Shown here: positions 1-5,366 of the stretch, one piece after another
How the letters are laid out: each line of letters starts with the position of its first letter
Position numbering within the stretch: position 1 is the first letter of the stretch
DNA from: Fimbriimonadaceae bacterium
GTDB lineage: Bacteria; Armatimonadota; Fimbriimonadia; Fimbriimonadales; Fimbriimonadaceae
NCBI GenBank assembly: GCA_019694835.1
Contig: JAIBBE010000139.1
Span: forward strand, 1-14,143
DNA length: 14,143 bases
Direction of reading: 5' to 3'
Notes under the pieces: generated by a model
Told to the model about the DNA's origin: nothing
The model's input: the letters and a program-made list of their open reading frames with translations, nothing else
The model's database searches: none
Made by a program: the position numbers and the translations under genes

Positions 1-711
1 ATGCTCACCAATCTCTTCACCACCAGGCCGCTGCGCCGCTTGCTTGCCACCGATACCACGCTGACGCCGGAGGCGAGCTTTGAGGGCAAGCTGCTACTCA
101 TTGACATGCCGTTGCAGGAGTATCACCAGGCGGGCCGCATCGCCCAGTTCGTGTGGAAATATATGTGGCAGAAAGCGGCATTGCGCCGCCAGACCAGGGA
201 TGAAACCCGGCCCATCTTCCTCTGGTGCGACGAAAGCCAGAACTTCATTTCGGATTTCGACCCGGAGTTTCAGGCCGTGGCGCGTTCGGCCAAGGCCTGC
301 ACGGTTTACCTCACCCAGAACATCAGTCTTTACAAGAAAGTGCTGGGCACCGGTTCCGACGATGCGGTCGAAGCGTTTCTGGGTAATCTCCAGACCAAGC
401 TGTTTCACCAGAATTCCTCATCGCAGACCAACCAGTGGGCATCCGATCTGTTCGCCAAGGATCTCTTCGAGAAAGAGACCTCCGGCGTTACGGCCGCGGT
501 AGGATCAGCCAGCAGCAGCCGTTCGGTCACGGTCGAAGAGCTCTACCAGGTGCGGCCCATCGAGTTCACGCGGCTGAAAAGCGGCGGGCCGGTAAATGGG
601 GGCAGGGTAGAGGCGGTGATGTACAAAGGCGGCACCGTGTTCAACACCACGCGCCGCAACTGGATTAAACTGACCTTCTATCAGTCAGGCTACGAACCGC
701 TGGGGAGATAA
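1..711 (+). CDS. Type IV secretion coupling ATPase, C-terminal part (TraD/TraG/VirD4-like)
   Basis: C-terminal portion of a conjugative coupling protein, the inner-membrane hexameric ATPase that brings relaxosome DNA to the type IV secretion channel. The frame is open at base 1, so the real start and the Walker A domain lie to the left; the ATG at base 1 is probably internal. Visible: a beta strand plus RPIFLWCDESQNF (residues 70-82), a Walker B motif with the DE pair at 77-78, then YLTQN (103-107), a sensor-like strand usual in this family, then LGNLQTKLFH (127-136), a core strand. The Ser-rich stretch at 163-176 and the divergent tail fit the less conserved C-terminus. The family is well known; assignment rests on motif order only. 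It is followed after 46 bases by a membrane protein on the same strand, so both are probably in one transfer operon. Which mating system it belongs to cannot be told from this part. Confidence 0.85.
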   Translation: MLTNLFTTRPLRRLLATDTTLTPEASFEGKLLLIDMPLQEYHQAGRIAQFVWKYMWQKAALRRQTRDETRPIFLWCDESQNFISDFDPEFQAVARSAKACTVYLTQNISLYKKVLGTGSDDAVEAFLGNLQTKLFHQNSSSQTNQWASDLFAKDLFEKETSGVTAAVGSASSSRSVTVEELYQVRPIEFTRLKSGGPVNGGRVEAVMYKGGTVFNTTRRNWIKLTFYQSGYEPLGR

Positions 712-757
712 TTCCGGCAGAAATCTCCCCGGACAACGCATATCCGAAGGGAGATGT

Positions 758-1600
758 ATGATCCAGTCCTCACCTAACCCGGAGCAGGGCAAAGCGCCCT
801 CGCCCCATACCAATCCCATTGCTCTGGCGATGTGGAGCTCGGCGCTGGCCATGTTCATCCTCAGCATCCCGGCGCTGAGCGTCGTGGTATTCCTGCGAAG
901 AAAGTTCGGCTGTCGGCAGATCAAGCTCTGGATGGCGGCTCTCAATTTCTTCCTGTTGTTCTTCGTGCTGAGCCCGTCATTTTCCTTCCGGCTGACGCCG
1001 CTGCGGCTCTTCGCGCTGCTGACTACGGGTTTCGCCATCTATCACAGCCGCCAGGCCTGGACACGGTTCTGGGAGGGGAAGCTCTGGCATTCGATGAGCG
1101 ACGGCGAGCCTTTTCTGCGAAGCGTCGCCTCTGGCGCGTCCGAGCGCGTCCTCAAGCAATTGATCGAGCCGGGCGCGGTTATCGGTGCGGCGCTGGCCTG
1201 TCTGTTGCTGTCCTACCGTTCTGTCACGCCGTTCCTCGCAGGCTTCTACATGCTTGGCCTGTGGCTGGTTTTCGCGGCCATTGCTCACGGGCTGTATGAG
1301 GCCATGCTCTATGAGCAAAGGCTGCACGCTTATATCGACCAGATCGATGCCCGCATCGAATCCACGGCGATGCTGGAGATGAACAAACTCTACGATCAAA
1401 GCGCCAAAGCCGAGACCGTTTCGGATACGGGAAAACCCTCCGCCGTTTCCACCAACACGGAACCGCCCGCCGCCCCGCCGGACCTCGAAACTACCATCGG
1501 CTATCCGGTCATCTACGCCCCCGAAGTCCAGCAGATGATCAGTGATGCGCGGGAACGGGAAGAGCGGGCCAGGGGGCAGCGATTTACCGCTAACGCATAG
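758..1600 (+). CDS. Polytopic membrane protein of the transfer region, function unknown
   Basis: 280-residue inner-membrane protein that I do not recognise. Hydrophobic segments lie at about residues 21-46, 57-76, 80-96, 139-152 and 157-180, giving five likely transmembrane helices. They are followed by a cytoplasm-like charged tail: a helical stretch (182-215), a Pro/Ala/Thr linker (225-245) and an Arg/Glu-rich end (262-275). The start at 758 is preferred over the ATG at 754 because AAGGGAG at 747-753 is suitably placed and 754 is out of frame. It lies 46 bases downstream of the coupling ATPase on the same strand and is the last gene before an AT-rich dyad, so it is probably a conjugation accessory protein co-transcribed with the ATPase. 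That role is inferred from position, not from any motif. An exclusion protein or coupling-protein partner would fit equally. Confidence 0.75.
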   Translation: MIQSSPNPEQGKAPSPHTNPIALAMWSSALAMFILSIPALSVVVFLRRKFGCRQIKLWMAALNFFLLFFVLSPSFSFRLTPLRLFALLTTGFAIYHSRQAWTRFWEGKLWHSMSDGEPFLRSVASGASERVLKQLIEPGAVIGAALACLLLSYRSVTPFLAGFYMLGLWLVFAAIAHGLYEAMLYEQRLHAYIDQIDARIESTAMLEMNKLYDQSAKAETVSDTGKPSAVSTNTEPPAAPPDLETTIGYPVIYAPEVQQMISDAREREERARGQRFTANA

Positions 1601-1603
1601 CAT

Positions 1604-1635
1604 GTAAGTATATACTCATATAAGTAAATACTTAC
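1604..1635. promoter_or_regulatory. AT-rich dyad, candidate operator
   Basis: Four bases after the membrane-protein stop there is a 32-base AT-rich block. Its ends are perfect inverted copies (GTAAGTAT at 1604-1611 and ATACTTAC at 1628-1635). Inside the left half is a perfect 10-base palindrome, AGTATATACT (1607-1616). The 14 bases 1605-1618 recur with a single change at 13711-13724, in front of the right-hand backbone genes. This suggests a binding site for a plasmid-encoded repressor, but no repressor gene is identified in the window. Confidence 0.5.
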
Positions 1636-1641
1636 AGGATG

Positions 1642-1658
1642 CCCCCTTGCGCGGGGGG
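1642..1658. terminator. GC hairpin, possible transcription end signal
   Basis: CCCCC (1642-1646) can pair with GGGGG in 1653-1658 across a six-base loop, between the transfer operon and the convergent ParE gene. There is no following T tract on either strand, so this is at best a weak intrinsic terminator. Confidence 0.25.
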
Positions 1659-1771
1659 ATGCTATCCCTTCAGCAACCCTCCGGCGATGCGTCCTGCGGC
1701 CTCTAATGGCGTCGCTTTGCGGCGCAAAGTGGGACTTGAGGCTTTATGGGGGCCGTGCCCTGCATCTGATG

Positions 1772-2074
1772 TTATGGCCTTTTGCGCCAGGCCTTCTTCT
1801 GATCACGCCTGCCGTGAAAGACATGCAGCACTTCGATGCAGGTCTTTTGTACGCGGTAGTAGATGAGATACGCTCCGCAGGGGAATCGACGGATCTCCCT
1901 ACCGAACTCAGGAACCAGACGCCCGGCCCGTGGCTGTTGCGCCAACAGGTAGAACAAGTCGAGAAAATCGCTGACGATACCCAGACCTGCTTCGACGCCG
2001 GCATCTTCGGCGATGTGCGTCAGAATGTCATCGATCTCCTTATCCGCAGGACCGCTGATCCGGTAGGAGAACAT
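1772..2074 (-). CDS. parE: ParE/RelE-family toxin
   Basis: 100-residue toxin of the ParE/RelE superfamily. Such proteins poison DNA gyrase (ParE) or cleave mRNA on the ribosome (RelE); the sequence alone does not decide which. Visible family features are an N-terminal strand followed by a helical hairpin (about 3-45), then REIRRFPCGAYLIYYRV (59-75) and VLHVFHGRRD (82-91), the usual C-terminal beta sheet with conserved basic residues. Length is normal. The start chosen is the ATG at 2074, which overlaps the antitoxin stop (TGATG) and has AGAAGGG just upstream; a TTG three bases earlier is possible. The antitoxin is encoded first, as is typical, so the pair is translationally coupled. The paired ParD-like protein makes ParE the better guess. 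Confidence 0.85.
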   Translation of the reverse strand: MFSYRISGPADKEIDDILTHIAEDAGVEAGLGIVSDFLDLFYLLAQQPRAGRLVPEFGREIRRFPCGAYLIYYRVQKTCIEVLHVFHGRRDQKKAWRKRP

Positions 2075-2418
2075 CAACCCTTCTTGCCGGATCGCGCCGC
2101 TGACTTTACGGTGGCGATCATTTTAGCGCGGAGCCTTTCCAGCCCCTCTTTCCCGTCATAGGCGACGTAGTCGCCGCGATCCACCGCCTCTATTCCTGCT
2201 TGCACCCGTGCTCGCACGCTCTCCTGTTCGCCGGGCAGTAACGGGGCCTCTGTGTCCTCTCCATACATGCTCTTGCGGGCCGCTTCTGCCTCCTGCATAT
2301 GCCGCACCGCATCGCGCACCACTTCGCTGGCATTGGTGTACTGGCCCGCCTTTACCTTGCCGCGTATGAACTTTGCCATTTTAGGCGGCAGCGAAACATT
2401 CATCTGTTCAATAGGCAT
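2074..2418 (-). CDS. parD: ParD-family antitoxin (ribbon-helix-helix)
   Basis: 114-residue antitoxin. The N-terminal MNVSLPPKMAKFIRG and following ASEVVRDAVRHMQE match the ribbon-helix-helix DNA-binding fold of ParD/CC2985-type antitoxins: a strand for the DNA major groove followed by two helices. The acidic and charged C-terminal half (about 55-114) is the usual toxin-wrapping region. The start at 2418 (MPIEQMNV) is chosen because the frame upstream to 2508 has no ParD-like content and a promoter lies there; the ATG at 2403 is an alternative. The gene overlaps the toxin by one base. Antitoxins of this kind repress their own promoter with the toxin as co-repressor, which fits the promoter at 2452-2480. 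Confidence 0.85.
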   Translation of the reverse strand: MPIEQMNVSLPPKMAKFIRGKVKAGQYTNASEVVRDAVRHMQEAEAARKSMYGEDTEAPLLPGEQESVRARVQAGIEAVDRGDYVAYDGKEGLERLRAKMIATVKSAARSGKKG

Positions 2419-2451
2419 CCTGGGTGTTCCTCTTGCTATTATCGCTCCACT

Positions 2452-2480
2452 ACGATAGACCGGAATGGAAGGACAGTCAA
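2452..2480 (-). promoter_or_regulatory. parDE promoter
   Basis: On the minus strand TTGACT (2475-2480) and TATCGT (2452-2457) are separated by 17 bases, close to the sigma-70 consensus, about 34 bases upstream of the ParD start. The -10 region overlaps an imperfect dyad (CTATCG with CGATAATAG) in 2436-2458, a plausible autorepression site. Confidence 0.55.
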
Positions 2481-2550
2481 ATCCTGATTGTGAGCTGTTG
2501 AGGAGCAATCGGATGGTGGATGAACCTCTTCCCCCTGCTTATCCCAGAGC

Positions 2551-2591
2551 TTTACATCGTTGGCTTATGCTGCTAGACACCTAGAAAGGTG
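2551..2591 (+). promoter_or_regulatory. Promoter and dyad upstream of the antitoxin-toxin-rep operon
   Basis: TTTACA (2551-2556) and TAGACA (2574-2579) have 17-base spacing, a moderate sigma-70 match; TTGGCT (2560) with TAGAAA (2582) is an alternative. CACCT (2578-2582) and AGGTG (2587-2591) form a perfect five-base inverted repeat over the start region, as expected for Phd/YefM autoregulation. It ends 24 bases before the antitoxin start. Confidence 0.4.
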
Positions 2592-2615
2592 CTTCAATAG
2601 AAAGGCAGGAGAGCC

Positions 2616-2906
2616 ATGCTCGACATCACCAAGGACATTCAATCGCTGACCACCTTCCGGCGCAGATCCGGCGATTTCATGAAACAGCTCAAGAAGAGCA
2701 AACGCCCGGTAGTGCTCACGGTGAAGGGACAGGCCGCCGCCATCGTGCAGGATGCCGAAGCCTATCAGCGCCTGCTCGACATCGCCGCACGCGCCGATGT
2801 GTTCGAGGCCATTCGCCAAGGCCTGAACGACGTGGCCCAAGGCCGCACGCGCCCGGCCAAGGACGTCTTCAGCGAGCTGCGCCGCCGCCATGACATACCG
2901 CGTTGA
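2616..2906 (+). CDS. Phd/YefM-family antitoxin
   Basis: 96-residue antitoxin of the Phd/YefM family. The N-terminal MLDITKDIQSLTTFRR, the VVLTVKGQAAAIVQDAEAYQRL block (32-53) and the following helix are the characteristic DNA-binding alpha/beta fold. The Arg-rich C-terminal tail (about 60-96) would neutralise the toxin. AGGAG lies five bases before the ATG. The 3' end overlaps the toxin start by 17 bases, indicating coupled translation. This is a module of a different antitoxin family from the ParD-type pair that diverges from it about 200 bases away. Confidence 0.9.
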   Translation: MLDITKDIQSLTTFRRRSGDFMKQLKKSKRPVVLTVKGQAAAIVQDAEAYQRLLDIAARADVFEAIRQGLNDVAQGRTRPAKDVFSELRRRHDIPR

Positions 2907-3222
2907 GCTATCCGCGCGTGCGGAGCGCGATCTCGAATGGCTGTTTATGGAAAAGAACGCCGCCGAATCGAAGGCAGCGGCGCGTTGGTTCAACGGCCTG
3001 GAGGAGGCGGTCTTCTCACTGGAGGATTATCCACGCCGGAACCCCGCTGCGCCGGAGAGCAAGAAGGTCAAACGTCCCTTGCATCATCTTCTCTACGGCA
3101 AGAAGCCGCATATCTACCGCGTCATTTACGAGCTCGACGAACGCCGTAAGACCGTTCGCGTGCTGACCATTCGTCACGGTGCAAGGGAACCGATGGAACC
3201 GGAGGAGATCGCCGATGAGTGA
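2890..3222 (+). CDS. RelE/ParE-family toxin, second module
   Basis: 110-residue toxin partner of the Phd/YefM antitoxin. MTYRVELSARAERDLEWLF at the N-terminus is typical of the RelE/ParE superfamily, and HIYRVIYELDERRKTVRVL followed by TIRHGARE (93-100) is its core beta sheet and basic C-terminus. The probable activity is mRNA cleavage or gyrase poisoning; this cannot be resolved here. It overlaps the antitoxin upstream. Its last eight bases overlap the repA start, and the repA ribosome-binding site lies inside this gene. Toxin translation and replication-initiator translation are therefore physically linked. Confidence 0.88.
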   Translation: MTYRVELSARAERDLEWLFMEKNAAESKAAARWFNGLEEAVFSLEDYPRRNPAAPESKKVKRPLHHLLYGKKPHIYRVIYELDERRKTVRVLTIRHGAREPMEPEEIADE

Positions 3223-4348
3223 TTCCAAGCACGATCACAATACACGCCTCGACGCCTATCTCGATGAGATGGAGGCCGGGAAGGGAAGGCGGCGGATAAA
3301 GAAACATGCAGGCCTTGCCAGTGTCGGCGAGATTCTGCAGCAGGAATTGGGCCTCGACGGGGTCACGCGCGACCGCAAGCCGGAAGCAAGTCGTTCCGCC
3401 GCGAAACACGCGACCGGGAGCAAGGCGCTTGTCCGCGCGGTGAACCCATCGAACCACCTCAAGAAGATTCTTGACGCTGCCGAAGCCATCCAGGCGCGGC
3501 CTGATGCCGCCGATGTGGCCTTCATGGCCCGCCAACTGGTCCAGGCGACGCTGCCGCACAGCAACCCAGCAGGCTCCCCGCCCGAATGGTACCGGACCAA
3601 CGGCAATTTCACCCTGTCCATCCGGCCCGGCTACGCTACAGACCCCAATACCGGCCAACGCTACTGCATCGGCTATCCCTACGGCACCATCCCCCGCCTG
3701 CTCCTCTTCTGGCTCAATACCGAGGTGGTGCGCACCCGAAACCGGCATATCGAGCTGGGCCGCAGCCTGGCTGATTTCATGCGCCAGCTTGGCCTCGATC
3801 CCAGCCGCGGCGGCAAGCGCAGCGACGCCCACCGCTTACGCGATCAGATGCACCGGTTGTTCCGAGCGCAGATCAGCTTCGACGAAACCCACGAAACCGG
3901 CCAGCGTTGGATGGATATGCAGATCGCCCCCTCCGGCGAATTCTGGTGGGACATCAAAGCCCCGGAGCAGGGTGTCCTCTGGAACAGCTGGATCGAGGTG
4001 GGCGAGAAATTCTACCAGGCCATCCTCGCCGCCCCGGTGCCGGTGGATATGCGGGCGCTGCGGGCGCTGCGCAAATCGCCGCTGGCACTCGATCTTTACG
4101 CCTGGTCGGTGCACCGCACCTACGGGGTGACTAAGAAGGGCGTTCCCCAGCGCCTCACCTGGAAGCAGCTGCAATCCCAGTTCGGCGGCGATTATACCGA
4201 CTCTAAAGACTTCAAGAAGAAGGCAAAAGCAGCACTGCGAAAGGTGGGAGAGGTCTATCCGGGGCTAAATGTCGAAGAGGTGGATGGGGGATTGATTATC
4301 AACCCCGGTCGCCCCGCCGTCATCGAACAGCCCAAACCGCAAGGCTGA
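3215..4348 (+). CDS. repA: Plasmid replication initiator RepA
   Basis: 377-residue initiator of the plasmid-encoded RepA family (PF04796 type), which binds iterons and opens the vegetative origin. Residues 1-80 are charged and variable. The conserved domain covers about 125-365: SIRPGYATDPNTGQRYCIG (135-153), PYGTIPRLLLFWLNTEVVRT (155-174), LGRSLADFMRQLGLDP (181-196), RLRDQMHRLFRAQISF (207-222), and PVPVDMRALRALRKSPLALD (274-293) with RLTWKQLQSQFG (313-324), the DNA-binding winged-helix-like part. The start at 3215 is chosen for GGAGGAG at 3201-3207, seven bases upstream; an in-frame GTG at 3179 lacks a comparable site. The gene begins inside the toxin gene, so expression is probably driven from the antitoxin promoter and limited by its autoregulation. 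Iterons begin eight bases after the stop. Confidence 0.92.
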   Translation: MSDSKHDHNTRLDAYLDEMEAGKGRRRIKKHAGLASVGEILQQELGLDGVTRDRKPEASRSAAKHATGSKALVRAVNPSNHLKKILDAAEAIQARPDAADVAFMARQLVQATLPHSNPAGSPPEWYRTNGNFTLSIRPGYATDPNTGQRYCIGYPYGTIPRLLLFWLNTEVVRTRNRHIELGRSLADFMRQLGLDPSRGGKRSDAHRLRDQMHRLFRAQISFDETHETGQRWMDMQIAPSGEFWWDIKAPEQGVLWNSWIEVGEKFYQAILAAPVPVDMRALRALRKSPLALDLYAWSVHRTYGVTKKGVPQRLTWKQLQSQFGGDYTDSKDFKKKAKAALRKVGEVYPGLNVEEVDGGLIINPGRPAVIEQPKPQG

Positions 4349-4355
4349 GCCGACC

Positions 4356-4555
4356 GCTGAAACGGTCCCCCCTGTGGTTCCAGCCCCGCAAACGACTGCT
4401 GAAACGGTCCCCCCGCTGATTTTTCGAACAGTTTCCCTTGTGGATAACCGACCTTCCGGGAAAGTTTTCCACGCTGAAACGGTACCCCCTCGACCGCTGA
4501 AACGGTCCCCCTTATACGCTGAAACGGTCCCCCCTGACCGCTGAAACGGTCCCCC
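4356..4555 (+). repeat. Iteron array of the vegetative origin
   Basis: Six direct copies of GCTGAAACGGTCCCCC start at 4356, 4398, 4473, 4496, 4518 and 4540. The third has A in place of a C (GGTACCCC). The last four are spaced 22-23 bases, about two helical turns, so bound RepA would lie on one face; the first two are set apart by 42 and 75 bases. Copies 1, 4 and 6 are preceded by GACC, making an internal dyad (GACCG, six bases, CGGTC). The array directly follows repA, as in many iteron plasmids, and is the expected RepA binding region for initiation and copy control by handcuffing. Confidence 0.9.
4439..4447 (-). promoter_or_regulatory. DnaA box
   Basis: TGTGGATAA on the plus strand is the exact complement of the consensus DnaA box TTATCCACA. 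It lies between iterons 2 and 3. Weaker matches are TTTTCCACG (4465-4473) and TGTGGAAAA (4605-4613). Host DnaA probably helps RepA open the origin. Confidence 0.8.
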
Positions 4556-4558
4556 AAC

Positions 4559-4590
4559 CTATAGTTATATATATAGTTCTTTCCTATAGT
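4559..4590. other. AT-rich unwinding element
   Basis: Immediately after the last iteron is a run made almost only of A and T (CTATAGTTATATATATAG and following), bounded by CTATAG copies, in otherwise GC-rich DNA. Its place next to the iterons and a DnaA-like box fits the duplex-opening site of the origin. Confidence 0.65.
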
Positions 4591-4661
4591 CGTCGCTCCC
4601 CGGCTGTGGAAAACACTCCGAAACAGCCTGGAAGCTTGCGGCATCGAGCCGCGCGCTTCCA

Positions 4662-4695
4662 TTGGGAAGGGCGCTCCAGCGCCACCCCTTCCCAA
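4662..4695. repeat. Inverted repeat with four-base bulge
   Basis: TTGGGAAGGGCGCT (4662-4675) pairs, across a two-base loop, with the complement in 4678-4695 if four bases are bulged out. CCCTTCCCAA is then repeated directly just downstream (ending near 4706), offering an alternative pairing partner. Confidence 0.5.
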
Positions 4696-4729
4696 ACCCT
4701 TCCCAAGCCTGCCCTCCGCTCACGCCAGC

Positions 4730-4789
4730 GTCAAGGACGCTTCGCTTCGCTACGCGCCGCCTTCGGCGGTGGCTAACGCCATCCTTGAC
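4730..4789. repeat. Inverted repeat with nested hairpin
   Basis: Outer arms GTCAAGGA (4730-4737) and TCCTTGAC (4782-4789) are perfect inverted copies 44 bases apart. Between them CCGCC-TTC-GGCGG forms a short inner hairpin. This is a cruciform-like layout sometimes seen at transfer or initiation sites. Confidence 0.5.
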
Positions 4790-4820
4790 ACCGGCTCCGC
4801 TGCGGGCAAGGACCATTCAT

Positions 4821-4849
4821 GCCGGAAAGGCAAAGACCGCCTTTCCGGC
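4821..4849 (+). terminator. 11-bp perfect hairpin, possible terminator or initiation site
   Basis: GCCGGAAAGGC (4821-4831) and GCCTTTCCGGC (4839-4849) are perfect inverted copies around a seven-base loop, followed by GTTCTTCT. The stem is very stable but the T tract is weak. It could end rep transcription or act in single-stranded DNA. Confidence 0.45.
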
Positions 4850-5366
4850 GTTCTTCTACTGGAACACGAACCCCACACACCGGAGACTCCCGCAGTGCTT
4901 TCAGGCATTCAGGAAAAGGGAGGTCCGCCAAACCACCTCATAACAGCCCAGAAAACGGCCTAGGAAAAGAAAAACCCTCGAACCCCACCCCCACCCTACC
5001 AATTCAGACAATCATCGCTGTACAGGCTTCCTACCGCTCCCACAATGAGCACTCTCCTCTGCTACTATATCCCACATCCCTATGGAAATCCGGCTTACTT
5101 CCGGCCAGCATACCCTAATCCGCGATGGGGCGCTACCACACCCCCCGAGGATGCGATCCATGAAGGCCTTACCGCCACCGTGCTCCGTTACACTGAACAG
5201 ACCTGGCTACCAGCAGCCGATCAAGACAATGACGGATAACCGCAACATCCATATCCCAACAGGCGACAGTGCCACTCTCGACCACCGAGCCGGAGCGAAC
5301 CCCGCACCGCTGGATGTCGCCTCCGCGTATCTGTTGGGATACATGCAACCTACTCTCTAAACCTCT

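Larger units (their letters stand above)
4614..5366. other. Noncoding hairpin-rich region after the origin
   Basis: About 750 bases without a convincing gene; the overlapping frames here are short, Pro/Arg-rich and lack ribosome-binding sites. The first 240 bases carry several inverted repeats (listed separately). The rest, 4860-5366, shows no clear structure to me. One short frame, 5229-5360, is in phase with the large gene at 5367 and stops six bases before it. An origin of transfer or single-strand initiation site could lie in the hairpin part, but no relaxase gene or known nick consensus is visible. Confidence 0.5.

Noticed and set aside
977..1603. Minus-strand frame of 208 codons opposite the membrane protein
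   Set aside because: Shadow; the plus-strand product has clear transmembrane helices and a good ribosome-binding site.
1715..1729. Inverted repeat CTTTGC-GGC-GCAAAG
   Set aside because: Only six base pairs, not linked to a T tract or a promoter; could be chance.
1639..2161. Plus-strand frames opposite the ParE gene
   Set aside because: They are shadows of the well-recognised ParE/ParD pair.
3122..3832. Long minus-strand frame opposite repA
   Set aside because: Shadow of the GC-rich repA frame, which has strong family motifs and a ribosome-binding site.
4356..4555. Regular repeats that might be taken for a CRISPR array
   Set aside because: The 16-base units at mostly 22-base steps leave only about six bases between them, with no spacers and no cas genes; they follow repA and are iterons.
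4255..4695. Minus-strand frame of 146 codons across the origin with repeated GGPFQ(R)-like peptides
   Set aside because: The peptide repeats are the iterons read backwards; there is no ribosome-binding site or family likeness.
4769..5239. Several overlapping short plus-strand frames after the origin
   Set aside because: Pro/Arg/Ser-rich products, no ribosome-binding sites, and they run through strong hairpins.
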